From Spirochaetia bacterium UBA5368 (lineage in GTDB: Bacteria > Spirochaetota > UBA4802 > UBA5368), in NCBI GenBank assembly GCA_002407865.1, contig DHPI01000068.1, positions 52,159 to 71,607 of the forward strand: a DNA stretch of 19,449 nucleotides. The letters run 5' to 3'. Position 1 is the first letter of the stretch. Each line of letters starts with the position of its first letter. Below are positions 8,589 to 14,923 of the stretch, one piece after another. The position numbers were made by a program, and so were the translations under genes. The notes under the pieces were generated by a model that worked only from the letters and a program-made list of their open reading frames with translations, searched no databases and was not told the DNA's origin.

Positions 8589-9141
8589 CGGGGAAGTTCT
8601 CTTTAAAAAAGCGCACTTTCTTTTTTTCCTTCTCGATGTCCGATTTATTCAGCGTTCCCTTTTCCAGCGCGAGATCGAGAAGCTTCACTGAATCGCTTTT
8701 CTTTGAGTCGATGTCGATGTCTTTCTCCGCTTCCGTCTGTACCGTGTCCACTTCGATTTTTTTTATGCGCTCATCGATGAGGTCCTGTGTAAGCAGCGGG
8801 ATGTCGTCATCGGGAAAATCATCTTCGATTCTTTCTTCCACAGGCGCCGGCTTCGCCTTTTTCGATTTCGATTTCGGTGATGCCGGTTTTGAGCCCGCGG
8901 CCGGTTGCGGTTCGGCTGGCTTGCCTTCTATCTGCTCCACGAGATATTCGGGCGGGTTCTCTATTTTCAAGCCCATCATCTTGATTCTTTCGTCGAGCAA
9001 TATATTGATCTGTTTTTCAATTGATAGGTATATCGGCGTCGTGAACGATTTATTCTTCTGAAGGGATTTTTCCATCTTCCGGAGGTCTTTGATGTCGTTA
9101 TCGATGGATTCGATCTTCTTTAATATATGCACTACTTTCAT
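8575..9141 (-). CDS. Charged coiled-coil protein of unknown function
   Basis: I do not recognise a family. The 188-aa protein has three visible parts. Residues 1-60 form a likely coiled coil or helical hairpin (ILKKIESIDNDIKDLRKMEK, then IEKQINILLDERIKMM). Residues about 72-100 are a low-complexity linker rich in proline, alanine, lysine and serine. An acidic stretch (DDFPDDDIP) and a lysine/glutamate-rich helical tail follow. There is no signal peptide or membrane segment, so it should be cytosolic, possibly a scaffold or nucleic-acid-associated protein; that is inference only. The start is well supported: GAGGAG (9148-9153, minus strand) sits 6 nt before the ATG. It lies downstream of the STAS gene but has its own promoter, so it may be expressed separately. 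Confidence 0.75.
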   Translation of the reverse strand: MKVVHILKKIESIDNDIKDLRKMEKSLQKNKSFTTPIYLSIEKQINILLDERIKMMGLKIENPPEYLVEQIEGKPAEPQPAAGSKPASPKSKSKKAKPAPVEERIEDDFPDDDIPLLTQDLIDERIKKIEVDTVQTEAEKDIDIDSKKSDSVKLLDLALEKGTLNKSDIEKEKKKVRFFKENFPGGEY

Positions 9142-9180
9142 ATTCCGCTCCTCATCAGGGGTAAAATGCCACGCTGAATT

Positions 9181-9208
9181 ACTATAATTTTATCGACTGT
9201 AAAGTCAA
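9181..9208 (-). promoter_or_regulatory. Strong sigma-70-type promoter for the coiled-coil gene
   Basis: Read on the minus strand, TTGACT (9208-9203) and TATAGT (9186-9181) each match consensus at 5 of 6 positions with a 16-bp spacer. Transcription would start near 9174, leaving a leader of about 33 nt. The -35 box is the left arm of an imperfect inverted repeat, TTGACT-TTAC-AGTCGA, which could be an operator. Confidence 0.65.
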
Positions 9209-9238
9209 TTATCTTATTTGCACGATCAGGCGCAATAA

Positions 9239-9850
9239 TTAAAAAATTACAGTCTGGTCTTTTTCGACGGAGAATTCGGCGGCGCAATACGGGCACTGGA
9301 AAAGGCCGCTGCTTTTCAGGCGGATAAGCCCCCTGCATTCGGCGCATTCGACAATGACCGGATTTTCAAATGGTACACGCTCCTGCGAATCATGCCGCGA
9401 AACCGGCGATGTCTCCGTACCGACGCCAGGAGCGCGCGGAGGAGTTGTGCCATGTGCAGGGGGCGCCGCCGGCTCTTCTGTTACGGGCTTCGCACGGGCT
9501 GTTCCATCTTCGATTGCGCGGATGGCGTCGCTATGGTCTTTCACGATTGTGAGTATTTTATTGAAGCCGAGCAGCGTATACAGCGTGGTTATCTCCGCCG
9601 AGAGGCTGCATACGGCGATACTTCCCTCTACCGCGGCGAGCTTTCTGTAGACGTAGAGCATCACGCCGATGCCGGCGGAACTGACATACTCGAGCCCGGC
9701 GGCGTCGATGACAAACCGTGTTTTTCCTTTTTCTATCAGTTGCGTTATATAGTCGTCGAATCGGGGGCTTGTCGCTCCGTCGAGGATGCCGTTAATCGCC
9801 AGTAGCACAATGTTTCCATCCGGGGTTTCTGTATGAGTAAGAAAAACCAT
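9239..9850 (-). CDS. STAS-domain (anti-sigma-antagonist-like) protein with C-terminal zinc ribbon
   Basis: Residues 1 to about 105 form a STAS domain like SpoIIAA/RsbV: IVLLAINGILDGATSP, then FVIDAAGLEYVSSAGIGVML, with Ser57/Ser58 in the phosphorylation-site loop. Such proteins are switched by serine phosphorylation and usually bind an anti-sigma kinase or another partner. A proline/alanine-rich linker (about 118-150) leads to a C-terminal zinc ribbon with C169, C172, C186 and C189 in CX2C-X13-CX2C spacing. A STAS-zinc ribbon combination is not one I know as a standard architecture. I chose the ATG at 9850 over the GTG at 9856: GAGGAG (9859-9864) is 8 nt from the ATG but only 2 nt from the GTG. 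The ribosome site overlaps the stop codon of the membrane sensor gene, so the two are probably translationally coupled. Confidence 0.85.
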   Translation of the reverse strand: MVFLTHTETPDGNIVLLAINGILDGATSPRFDDYITQLIEKGKTRFVIDAAGLEYVSSAGIGVMLYVYRKLAAVEGSIAVCSLSAEITTLYTLLGFNKILTIVKDHSDAIRAIEDGTARAKPVTEEPAAPPAHGTTPPRAPGVGTETSPVSRHDSQERVPFENPVIVECAECRGLIRLKSSGLFQCPYCAAEFSVEKDQTVIF

Positions 9851-9858
9851 TGGCACTT

Positions 9859-9864
9859 CTCCTC
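9859..9864 (-). promoter_or_regulatory. Ribosome binding site overlapping the upstream stop codon
   Basis: GAGGAG read on the minus strand; its first base is the last base of the TAG that ends the membrane sensor gene. The 8-nt spacing selects the STAS start at 9850. Confidence 0.7.
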
Positions 9865-10685
9865 TAACGTGATATGGGAATGGCGTCCCGGATCTCGGTG
9901 GTGCCGCCTGCCGGTTTTGGCGCCTCTCCGGCGGGTGAGGGTTTCACGGCGCGAAACGGTTTTTTCACTGGACGATAGCGGACATAGACAAGCATGGATG
10001 CGACTATCGAGAAAAAAACCGACAGTGCGGCGAGCGCCGCAAACATTTTGGCCGCAATGACAGCGCCTGTTTTCAGAAGCGTATATATGCGCTCCTTGCC
10101 AATGATGAAATTGACCGTACCGACGCCTTTCCCCTTTGAGTACACTACTTTCGTGGCAAGCCAGCCCACGCTGTTGATCCCGCGGTAAATGTAACGCTTT
10201 ATAAGCATTTTCTCGCGCGGCGTGAAGGGAATCTCCCTGTTGAGTATGTTGTAATTGATAAATATTACGTCGCGTGTTTTTTTCGTGAGCGGAAGCAGCA
10301 ACAGGTCGATGTTATACCGGAACTCGTCATTTGCCACATTGCCCTCGAGCATCTTTTCCGTTGCCGCGCTCGAATGCGCCATTATTTTACCGTCATCCAG
10401 TATAAAAAAAGCCTCATCGATAAGGTTCTGCGTTATTTTCTCCTGAAAAAGCCTTTTCAGCGCGGCGTAGTTTTTTTGGGCATAACTCAATTCGGCCACA
10501 TCCGCGGAGGCTGCCGCAATCGCGGAGACGTATTTTCTGGTATACATCTCGATTTCGTCAATGCCGCTTTTTGCTGAAACGAAGAAATAGAGCGCCGAAA
10601 CCGCCGCGGAGAAAATAATAAGGGATACGCAGCACGCTGAAAAAATCCCCCACGGATACGATCGTTTATTTTCTTTTGCTTTCAT
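9864..10685 (-). CDS. Two-TM membrane protein with Cache-like extracytoplasmic domain, no output domain
   Basis: The 273-aa protein has a short basic N-terminus, a first membrane helix at about residues 12-36, roughly 170 extracytoplasmic residues, a second membrane helix at about 208-237, and a short proline-rich cytosolic tail. The extracytoplasmic part contains FFILDDGKIMAHSS...LEGN, which resembles the strand-turn core of single Cache ligand-binding domains (typical pattern: D-x-x-G-x-h-x-x-H-x, then a G a little later). This is a pattern judgement, not a search result. No HAMP, kinase, cyclase or methyl-accepting domain follows, so any signal must pass to a partner; the STAS protein encoded immediately downstream is the obvious candidate. 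I chose the ATG at 10685; an in-frame TTG at 10697 would add four residues. Neither start has a clear ribosome site. Confidence 0.75.
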   Translation of the reverse strand: MKAKENKRSYPWGIFSACCVSLIIFSAAVSALYFFVSAKSGIDEIEMYTRKYVSAIAAASADVAELSYAQKNYAALKRLFQEKITQNLIDEAFFILDDGKIMAHSSAATEKMLEGNVANDEFRYNIDLLLLPLTKKTRDVIFINYNILNREIPFTPREKMLIKRYIYRGINSVGWLATKVVYSKGKGVGTVNFIIGKERIYTLLKTGAVIAAKMFAALAALSVFFSIVASMLVYVRYRPVKKPFRAVKPSPAGEAPKPAGGTTEIRDAIPISR

Positions 10686-10710
10686 GTTTCGTTGCAATGA
10701 TGCAGTTTAT

Positions 10711-10740
10711 ACTATACTTTATCGGTTGAATCCTCGTCAT
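10711..10740 (-). promoter_or_regulatory. Candidate promoter for the Cache-STAS pair
   Basis: On the minus strand, ATGACG (10740-10735, 4 of 6) and TATAGT (10716-10711, 5 of 6) are separated by 18 bp. An overlapping TATAAA lies just downstream. A perfect TTGACA at 10776-10771 has no -10 partner at normal spacing. Confidence 0.35.
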
Positions 10741-10937
10741 AAAAAAGATGTTTTTTGGTCGAGGGTAACGTGTCAATCGTTTTTGTCCTGGAAATAGTTC
10801 TTGCCGCCTGTTTGTGTGGATGATTACATCACAGATGGGAAAAACGAAATCCGGCGGCGTCAGTTTATTTGCCGGGATGTGGCGCGTGTCACTGTGGGCT
10901 GCACGTATATGATCGTCGGAAGTTTCGGGACGGGGGG

Positions 10938-11618
10938 ATGGATGTGACATATCCTGTCGAAGATGAATTGTTAGAAGAGTGGGACTGGGAATCCGCGCGC
11001 CCCACGGGAAGGGTCATATCCCGCGCACGCGCTCATCGTGAGGGAGTCCCGCATGAGGGTGTGCATTTGTGGATAGTGCGGAATTCGGGCGCCGCTTTGG
11101 AGCTGCTGTTTCAGCACCGGGCGGCGTTCAAGGAGATGTATCCCGGATGTTATGATATTACGGTGGGCGGCCATGTGCCGTTTGGATGGAACGAGAACAA
11201 AATTCAGAAGGAGGCCGACGAAGAGCTGGGGATTTCGCCATCGGACGATCAGCTTGTCGATCTCGGGTATTTCAGATACGAGGAAAAAAACGAATGGCTC
11301 TTTCACCGAGAGCTTCAGCGGGTGTACCTGTTGCCCGATAACCGTGAACTGGACCGCTATACATTCCGGGACGGCGAGGTTGACGGCATATGCGCAGTTC
11401 CGATTGCGGGCCTTGTGTCGCTCTTTCGAGCCGATGGAATTCTTGAGGCGGAGGCCTTTGATGGAAGCAGCTCTCGGCGGATACAGATTTCGCGCGCTGA
11501 TTTTCATCCGCTTCTTTTTGCGCCCTCCATGGAGCGGTATGTGGATGTTCTCTTGACCGCGGTGCGGGAATATGCAAGCGGGGGACGCGTTTCGGTGAAG
11601 ATGCCTTCACCGGTATGA
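10938..11618 (+). CDS. Nudix hydrolase (isopentenyl-diphosphate-isomerase-like or YfcD-like subgroup)
   Basis: Nudix enzymes cleave nucleoside diphosphates linked to another group; one subgroup is IPP isomerase. The Nudix box is at GGHVPFGWNE followed by KEADEELGI. Against GX5EX7REUXEEXGU, the two metal-binding EE residues and the glycines are kept, but the first E is G and the R is K. These departures occur in the IPP isomerase/YfcD branch. The region before it (EDELLEEWDWESARPTGRVISRARAHREGVPH, then HLWIVRNS) matches that branch, where a conserved sequence introduces the substrate as 'D..G...G...R...H..G..H....V'. Length from 10938 is 226 aa. I chose the ATG at 10938 behind a G-rich stretch, because family similarity begins just after it; a TTG at 10869 would add 23 residues with no family match. 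The substrate cannot be told. MnmH follows within 3 nt. Confidence 0.8.
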   Translation: MDVTYPVEDELLEEWDWESARPTGRVISRARAHREGVPHEGVHLWIVRNSGAALELLFQHRAAFKEMYPGCYDITVGGHVPFGWNENKIQKEADEELGISPSDDQLVDLGYFRYEEKNEWLFHRELQRVYLLPDNRELDRYTFRDGEVDGICAVPIAGLVSLFRADGILEAEAFDGSSSRRIQISRADFHPLLFAPSMERYVDVLLTAVREYASGGRVSVKMPSPV

Positions 11619-11621
11619 CGA

Positions 11622-12656
11622 ATGTATACGTGTAAACAGCGTTGTATGAATGAAATAGATTGCAAGGCCGCGCTGTCGCTGAACAATCCGGTGTTTATCG
11701 ATGTGCGAGCGCCGGTGGAATTTTCGCAGGACCACATACCCGGTGCGCTCAACCTGCCGGTGTTTAATGACGAGGAGCGTGCCCTGGTGGGCACAATGTA
11801 CCGCATGCAGGGGCAGGAGAGCGCGATACTGAAGGGAACCGAGATCGCCGGATCAAAAATCGGGAATATGGTCGAGACGATCGGCGGTTTCAAGGGACGT
11901 GATGTGGTTATCTATTGCTTCAGGGGCGGTATGCGTTCGACATCCCTGGTTGCATTGCTGTCATCGCTGGGATATCATGTGTATAAGCTGGAAGGCGGCT
12001 ACAAAGGCTACCGGCGGTATGTGCGTGAAAGAATCGAGTTGGTTACGCCGCGCCCACCGGCGTTTGTACTGCACGGACTTGCCGGAACAGGGAAAACCGC
12101 GATACTTGAAAACCTGCGCTTCGGAATAGACCTTGAAAAAATGGCGGGGCACCGCAGCTCTGTGTTCGGGGGCGTGGGGCTTGTTCCCGGTACGCAGAAG
12201 ATGTTCGAAAGCCTGCTGGTGTACAGAATCGACATGCTGCAAAATGCCGGGTTTGTGGTTCTCGAGGGTGAATCGCGCAAGATCGGCGATATCCATGTTC
12301 CGCCCCGCATTCTCGATCTCATTCATTCATCGCCGGCAATCCTCATCACCGCGTCTCTCGAACGGCGTATACAGATATTACTCGGTGAGTATATGAAGAA
12401 AATGAACCCGGCGGAGGTTGTCGCGATTGTACAAGCGCTCGCATCGAGGATTGGAAAGAAAAACATGGAATGTTTGATTGATCTTTTTGAAAACGGATGC
12501 ATGGAAGAATTTACCGCGCTGTTGCTGGAGAAATACTATGATCCTCTATATATCCATAGTCTGGAATCGATGCGGTTTATCGCAACGATAGAGAACACGA
12601 ATTCCGCGGATGCCGCAGTGCGTGTGGATGAGGTTATTGAAAATTATCTTCGATAG
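11622..12656 (+). CDS. mnmH: tRNA 2-selenouridine synthase
   Basis: Replaces the sulfur of 2-thiouridine at tRNA wobble position 34 with selenium, through a geranylated intermediate and using selenophosphate. The N-terminal rhodanese domain has PVFIDVRAPVEF and the catalytic loop YCFRGGMRS (C99; C97 in E. coli). The C-terminal P-loop domain has GLAGTGKT (G152 to T159, K158) and the family HRSSVFG motif. At 344 aa it is close to the usual 360. The ATG at 11622 lies 3 nt after the Nudix stop. An alternative ATG at 11646 would begin MNEIDCKAAL and shift C99 to C91; neither has a convincing ribosome site, so coupling with the Nudix gene is likely. The gene implies that the organism makes selenophosphate, although no selD is in the window. 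Confidence 0.92.
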   Translation: MYTCKQRCMNEIDCKAALSLNNPVFIDVRAPVEFSQDHIPGALNLPVFNDEERALVGTMYRMQGQESAILKGTEIAGSKIGNMVETIGGFKGRDVVIYCFRGGMRSTSLVALLSSLGYHVYKLEGGYKGYRRYVRERIELVTPRPPAFVLHGLAGTGKTAILENLRFGIDLEKMAGHRSSVFGGVGLVPGTQKMFESLLVYRIDMLQNAGFVVLEGESRKIGDIHVPPRILDLIHSSPAILITASLERRIQILLGEYMKKMNPAEVVAIVQALASRIGKKNMECLIDLFENGCMEEFTALLLEKYYDPLYIHSLESMRFIATIENTNSADAAVRVDEVIENYLR

Positions 12657-12703
12657 GCGGAGCGGTATGACGAAAAGCCGCGGGAATTTTTTAAAATTTA
12701 TTC

Positions 12704-12731
12704 TTTACATGTTTTGCAATTGGTTTATAAA
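12704..12731 (+). promoter_or_regulatory. Promoter for the lipoprotein pair, with long leader
   Basis: TTTACA (12704-12709) and TATAAA (12726-12731) each match consensus at 5 of 6 positions with a 16-bp spacer. Transcription would begin near 12738, giving a leader of about 145 nt before the ATG at 12884. I see no riboswitch that I recognise in this leader. Confidence 0.5.
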
Positions 12732-12883
12732 CAATCATCGGTTGTCTCTGGCTGTTCCGGGGCAAGATAGAAAGATATGTGTTTAATAGAAGCGCCCTGC
12801 GGATTTTGCCGGCATGCAATAGATTACTGGCTTAGTGTGCGCTGTTAATAATTATTTTAATTTATTATGAACAGGAGATAGGT

Positions 12884-13456
12884 ATGAAACGTTTTTCATT
12901 GATGAGCCTTGCACTTGTATTCGCGCTTGTAAGTTGCGGCGGCGGAACGCAGTACCGGGATGCGTCCCAGGACAAGGGCTCGCGCGAGTGGGGGCCGAAG
13001 GAAATAAAGATGACCGTGAACAAAATGGTGACGTCAATGCACCGGTTTCTCAAGGACGAATATAAAAAGCCAGCGTTTATCGAGGTGCGTAATTTTAGAA
13101 ACAAAACCTCCGAACACATCGATACGAAGATGCTCACCGATGAGATTTCCACGAACCTTATTCAGAAGCGCATAAAATTCATCGATCAATCGCTTACCGC
13201 TGATGCAGTTGCCGAAATGGAAAAGGGCATGACGGGCATGATCGATCCTGAAAGCGCAATACCCGTCGGAATGCTGAAGTCGCCGAACTTTTTCCTTACG
13301 GGAGATATCCGTGACAACGTGCGAACGGTCGGGGGAAAAAGCCTCCAGTATATCGTAGTGACAATGCAGCTCATCGATCTGCGGACAAACGTTGTTGAAT
13401 GGCAGGACCGCCAGGAATTCCTCAAAGCGACGAGCAAGGGCAAAATTTCATTTTAA
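12884..13456 (+). CDS. LpoB-like penicillin-binding-protein activator lipoprotein
   Basis: LpoB is an outer-membrane lipoprotein that activates the peptidoglycan synthase PBP1b in E. coli. The start is firm: AGGAG (12873-12877) is 6 nt upstream. The signal peptide MKRFSLMSLALVFALVSC ends in a lipobox (LVSC), so Cys18 should be lipidated, and a short disordered stretch follows. The globular domain fits the LpoB/YcfM family: PAFIEVRNFRNKTSEHIDTKMLTDEIST (strand then helix), IKFIDQS, NFFLTGDIRDN and YIVVTMQLIDLRTNVVEWQD. Length (190 aa) is normal. It is followed 18 nt later by a COG3014-like lipoprotein, a pairing also known in Gammaproteobacteria. Whether it activates a penicillin-binding protein outside that group is inference. 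Confidence 0.82.
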   Translation: MKRFSLMSLALVFALVSCGGGTQYRDASQDKGSREWGPKEIKMTVNKMVTSMHRFLKDEYKKPAFIEVRNFRNKTSEHIDTKMLTDEISTNLIQKRIKFIDQSLTADAVAEMEKGMTGMIDPESAIPVGMLKSPNFFLTGDIRDNVRTVGGKSLQYIVVTMQLIDLRTNVVEWQDRQEFLKATSKGKISF

Positions 13457-13474
13457 TCGAATCGGGGTTGGGTG

Positions 13475-14884
13475 ATGTTCATGAAAAAGGGATTTCAGAT
13501 CTCCGTGGTTGCGCTCATGCTTTTTATTATTCCCGGTTGTGCGGCAAATTACAACCAGGTAATGAAAGACTCGGAGAATATGTTTTATTACGGACAGTAC
13601 AAGGAAGCCGCCCGCAAGCTGCTGCCCGCTGTGAACCGCTCCGGGAAAGACCAATTGCTTTTTATGATGGAGGCCGGCATGATGCTGCATGCCGGCGGCG
13701 ATTACGAAAATAGCAATAAGGTGTTGCTCGAGGCGGGGAAGCTCGCAGACCGCATCGCAACGAGCATTACGAAGGAAGCGGCGTCGCTTTTTTTAAATGA
13801 AACCACGACCAACTACAAGGGTGAGGATTTCGAGCGCGTCCTGATCCACATGTATCTCGGAATAAATTTTCTAATGTTGAACGACGCGGACTCCGCCCGT
13901 GTGGAATTTAAGCGGGTGAACGATCTGTTGCGTGATATTAACGTCACCACCGGAAAGACCTACAAGCAAAACCTCATGGCAAAATACCTTACCGCTATCG
14001 CGTTTGAGATAATCGCCGACCGGGATAATGATTATAACGATAGGGAATTTGCGTATATTGAATACAAACAGATTTACGAGCTCGATTCCCGTCTTGCGCT
14101 GGTATATCGCGACCTGCAGCGCCTTGCGCGCGGGTTGAACGACATGGAGGATTACAATACCTGGGTGGGGCGGTTCGGCAAGAGGGACAATATTCCCGCG
14201 AACGCCGGCGAGCTCGTGTTGATATTTCAGGCCGGGCAGGGCGCCGTCAAGGTATCCCGGGGGCCGCTGCTTTCCGACCAGGCGATGGCCGGGGGGATAC
14301 GGCTCTCTCTGGGCGGTATGCCTCTCAAAGAAGGCGTTACTATTGCCGGTGTTCTGGGGGCCCTGCGCATTGCCGAGAATCCAATTCCGAGATTTCAAAA
14401 GCGTTCGAACAGGGTCGACCATCTGGTCGTTAATATAAACGGGATGGATGTCGATAGAACCTACCTGCTTGAAGACATTGAAACAACCGCGGTAAAGAAC
14501 CTTGAAGATGATTATAAACGGCTGTACATGAAAGTCGCCGCCGGTATCGCGGTAAAAACCGCGGCGGCTGTGGGTGCCGGTTACGCGGCGAAAAAGATAG
14601 CCGAGCAATCGAAACAGGCAGGCGGTTACGCCGGCTTGATCGGCACGATCGTCGGTGCAGGGGTGGGCGCCGGGCTGATTTCGCAGATTAAACCCGATCT
14701 GCGGTGCTGGCATACGCTGCCGGCCAATATGCAACTCGGTCGGATATTCCTTCCACCGGGTGAATATACGGTGACCGTAAAATACTGTGATGCGTCGGGA
14801 AATGAAGTGCAGAACAGTGAGGTCAACACGCTTGTTGTCACAAAGGGGAAGAAGAGTTTTTACAATTATCGGTCGCGATTTTGA
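13475..14884 (+). CDS. COG3014-like lipoprotein with TPR-like helices and glycine zipper
   Basis: A 469-aa putative lipoprotein: MFMKKGFQ, a hydrophobic stretch and the lipobox IPGC. Residues about 30-230 are helical and TPR-like (MFYYGQYKEAARKL, HMYLGINFLMLNDADSARVEF, LMAKYLTAIAFEIIAD). A beta-rich segment follows (ELVLIFQAGQGAVKVSR, HLVVNINGMDVDRTY). Then comes a small-residue stretch with glycine spacing (AAVGAGYAAKK, IGTIVGAGVGAG) resembling glycine-zipper membrane segments. It ends in a beta domain containing FLPPGEYTVTVKY. The arrangement matches COG3014, an uncharacterised family encoded next to LpoB and YcfL in several Gammaproteobacteria; no YcfL-like gene is present here. It probably acts at the outer membrane with the LpoB-like neighbour. 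Starts possible in frame are GTG 13472, ATG 13475 and ATG 13481; GGGG 7 nt before 13475 favours that one. Confidence 0.75.
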   Translation: MFMKKGFQISVVALMLFIIPGCAANYNQVMKDSENMFYYGQYKEAARKLLPAVNRSGKDQLLFMMEAGMMLHAGGDYENSNKVLLEAGKLADRIATSITKEAASLFLNETTTNYKGEDFERVLIHMYLGINFLMLNDADSARVEFKRVNDLLRDINVTTGKTYKQNLMAKYLTAIAFEIIADRDNDYNDREFAYIEYKQIYELDSRLALVYRDLQRLARGLNDMEDYNTWVGRFGKRDNIPANAGELVLIFQAGQGAVKVSRGPLLSDQAMAGGIRLSLGGMPLKEGVTIAGVLGALRIAENPIPRFQKRSNRVDHLVVNINGMDVDRTYLLEDIETTAVKNLEDDYKRLYMKVAAGIAVKTAAAVGAGYAAKKIAEQSKQAGGYAGLIGTIVGAGVGAGLISQIKPDLRCWHTLPANMQLGRIFLPPGEYTVTVKYCDASGNEVQNSEVNTLVVTKGKKSFYNYRSRF

Positions 14885-14923
14885 GTTTGTTTTCTCCCTC
14901 TCCCGTGGATATTTTAACATCAG

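Noticed and set aside
8636..9061. 141-codon plus-strand ORF, serine/phenylalanine-rich.
   Set aside because: It is the complement of the charged coiled-coil gene; its low-complexity composition mirrors the K/E/D-rich codons, and the minus gene has the better start signals.
9211..9240. Imperfect inverted repeat after the STAS stop (TTATTGC / GCAAATAA), possible minus-strand terminator.
   Set aside because: The stem needs a bulge and no U-tract follows, so I could not support termination.
10869..10937. TTG-initiated 23-residue extension of the Nudix protein.
   Set aside because: It is cysteine- and arginine-rich with no family match; the ATG at 10938 sits just before the conserved part.
10666..10950. 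94-codon minus-strand ORF crossing the divergent promoter region.
   Set aside because: It overlaps the start of the sensor gene in another frame and the Nudix start, and has no ribosome site or recognisable protein pattern.
12711..12786. Short plus-strand frame of about 25 codons (MFCNWFINNH...) in the leader of the lipoprotein pair.
   Set aside because: There is no ribosome site, its start overlaps the promoter spacer, and the composition gives no support.
13673..13696. Perfect 9-bp inverted repeat (GCCGGCATG / CATGCCGGC) with a 6-nt loop.
   Set aside because: It lies inside the COG3014-like coding sequence and follows from the codons for AGMMLHAGG; no second copy in the window suggests a repeat family.
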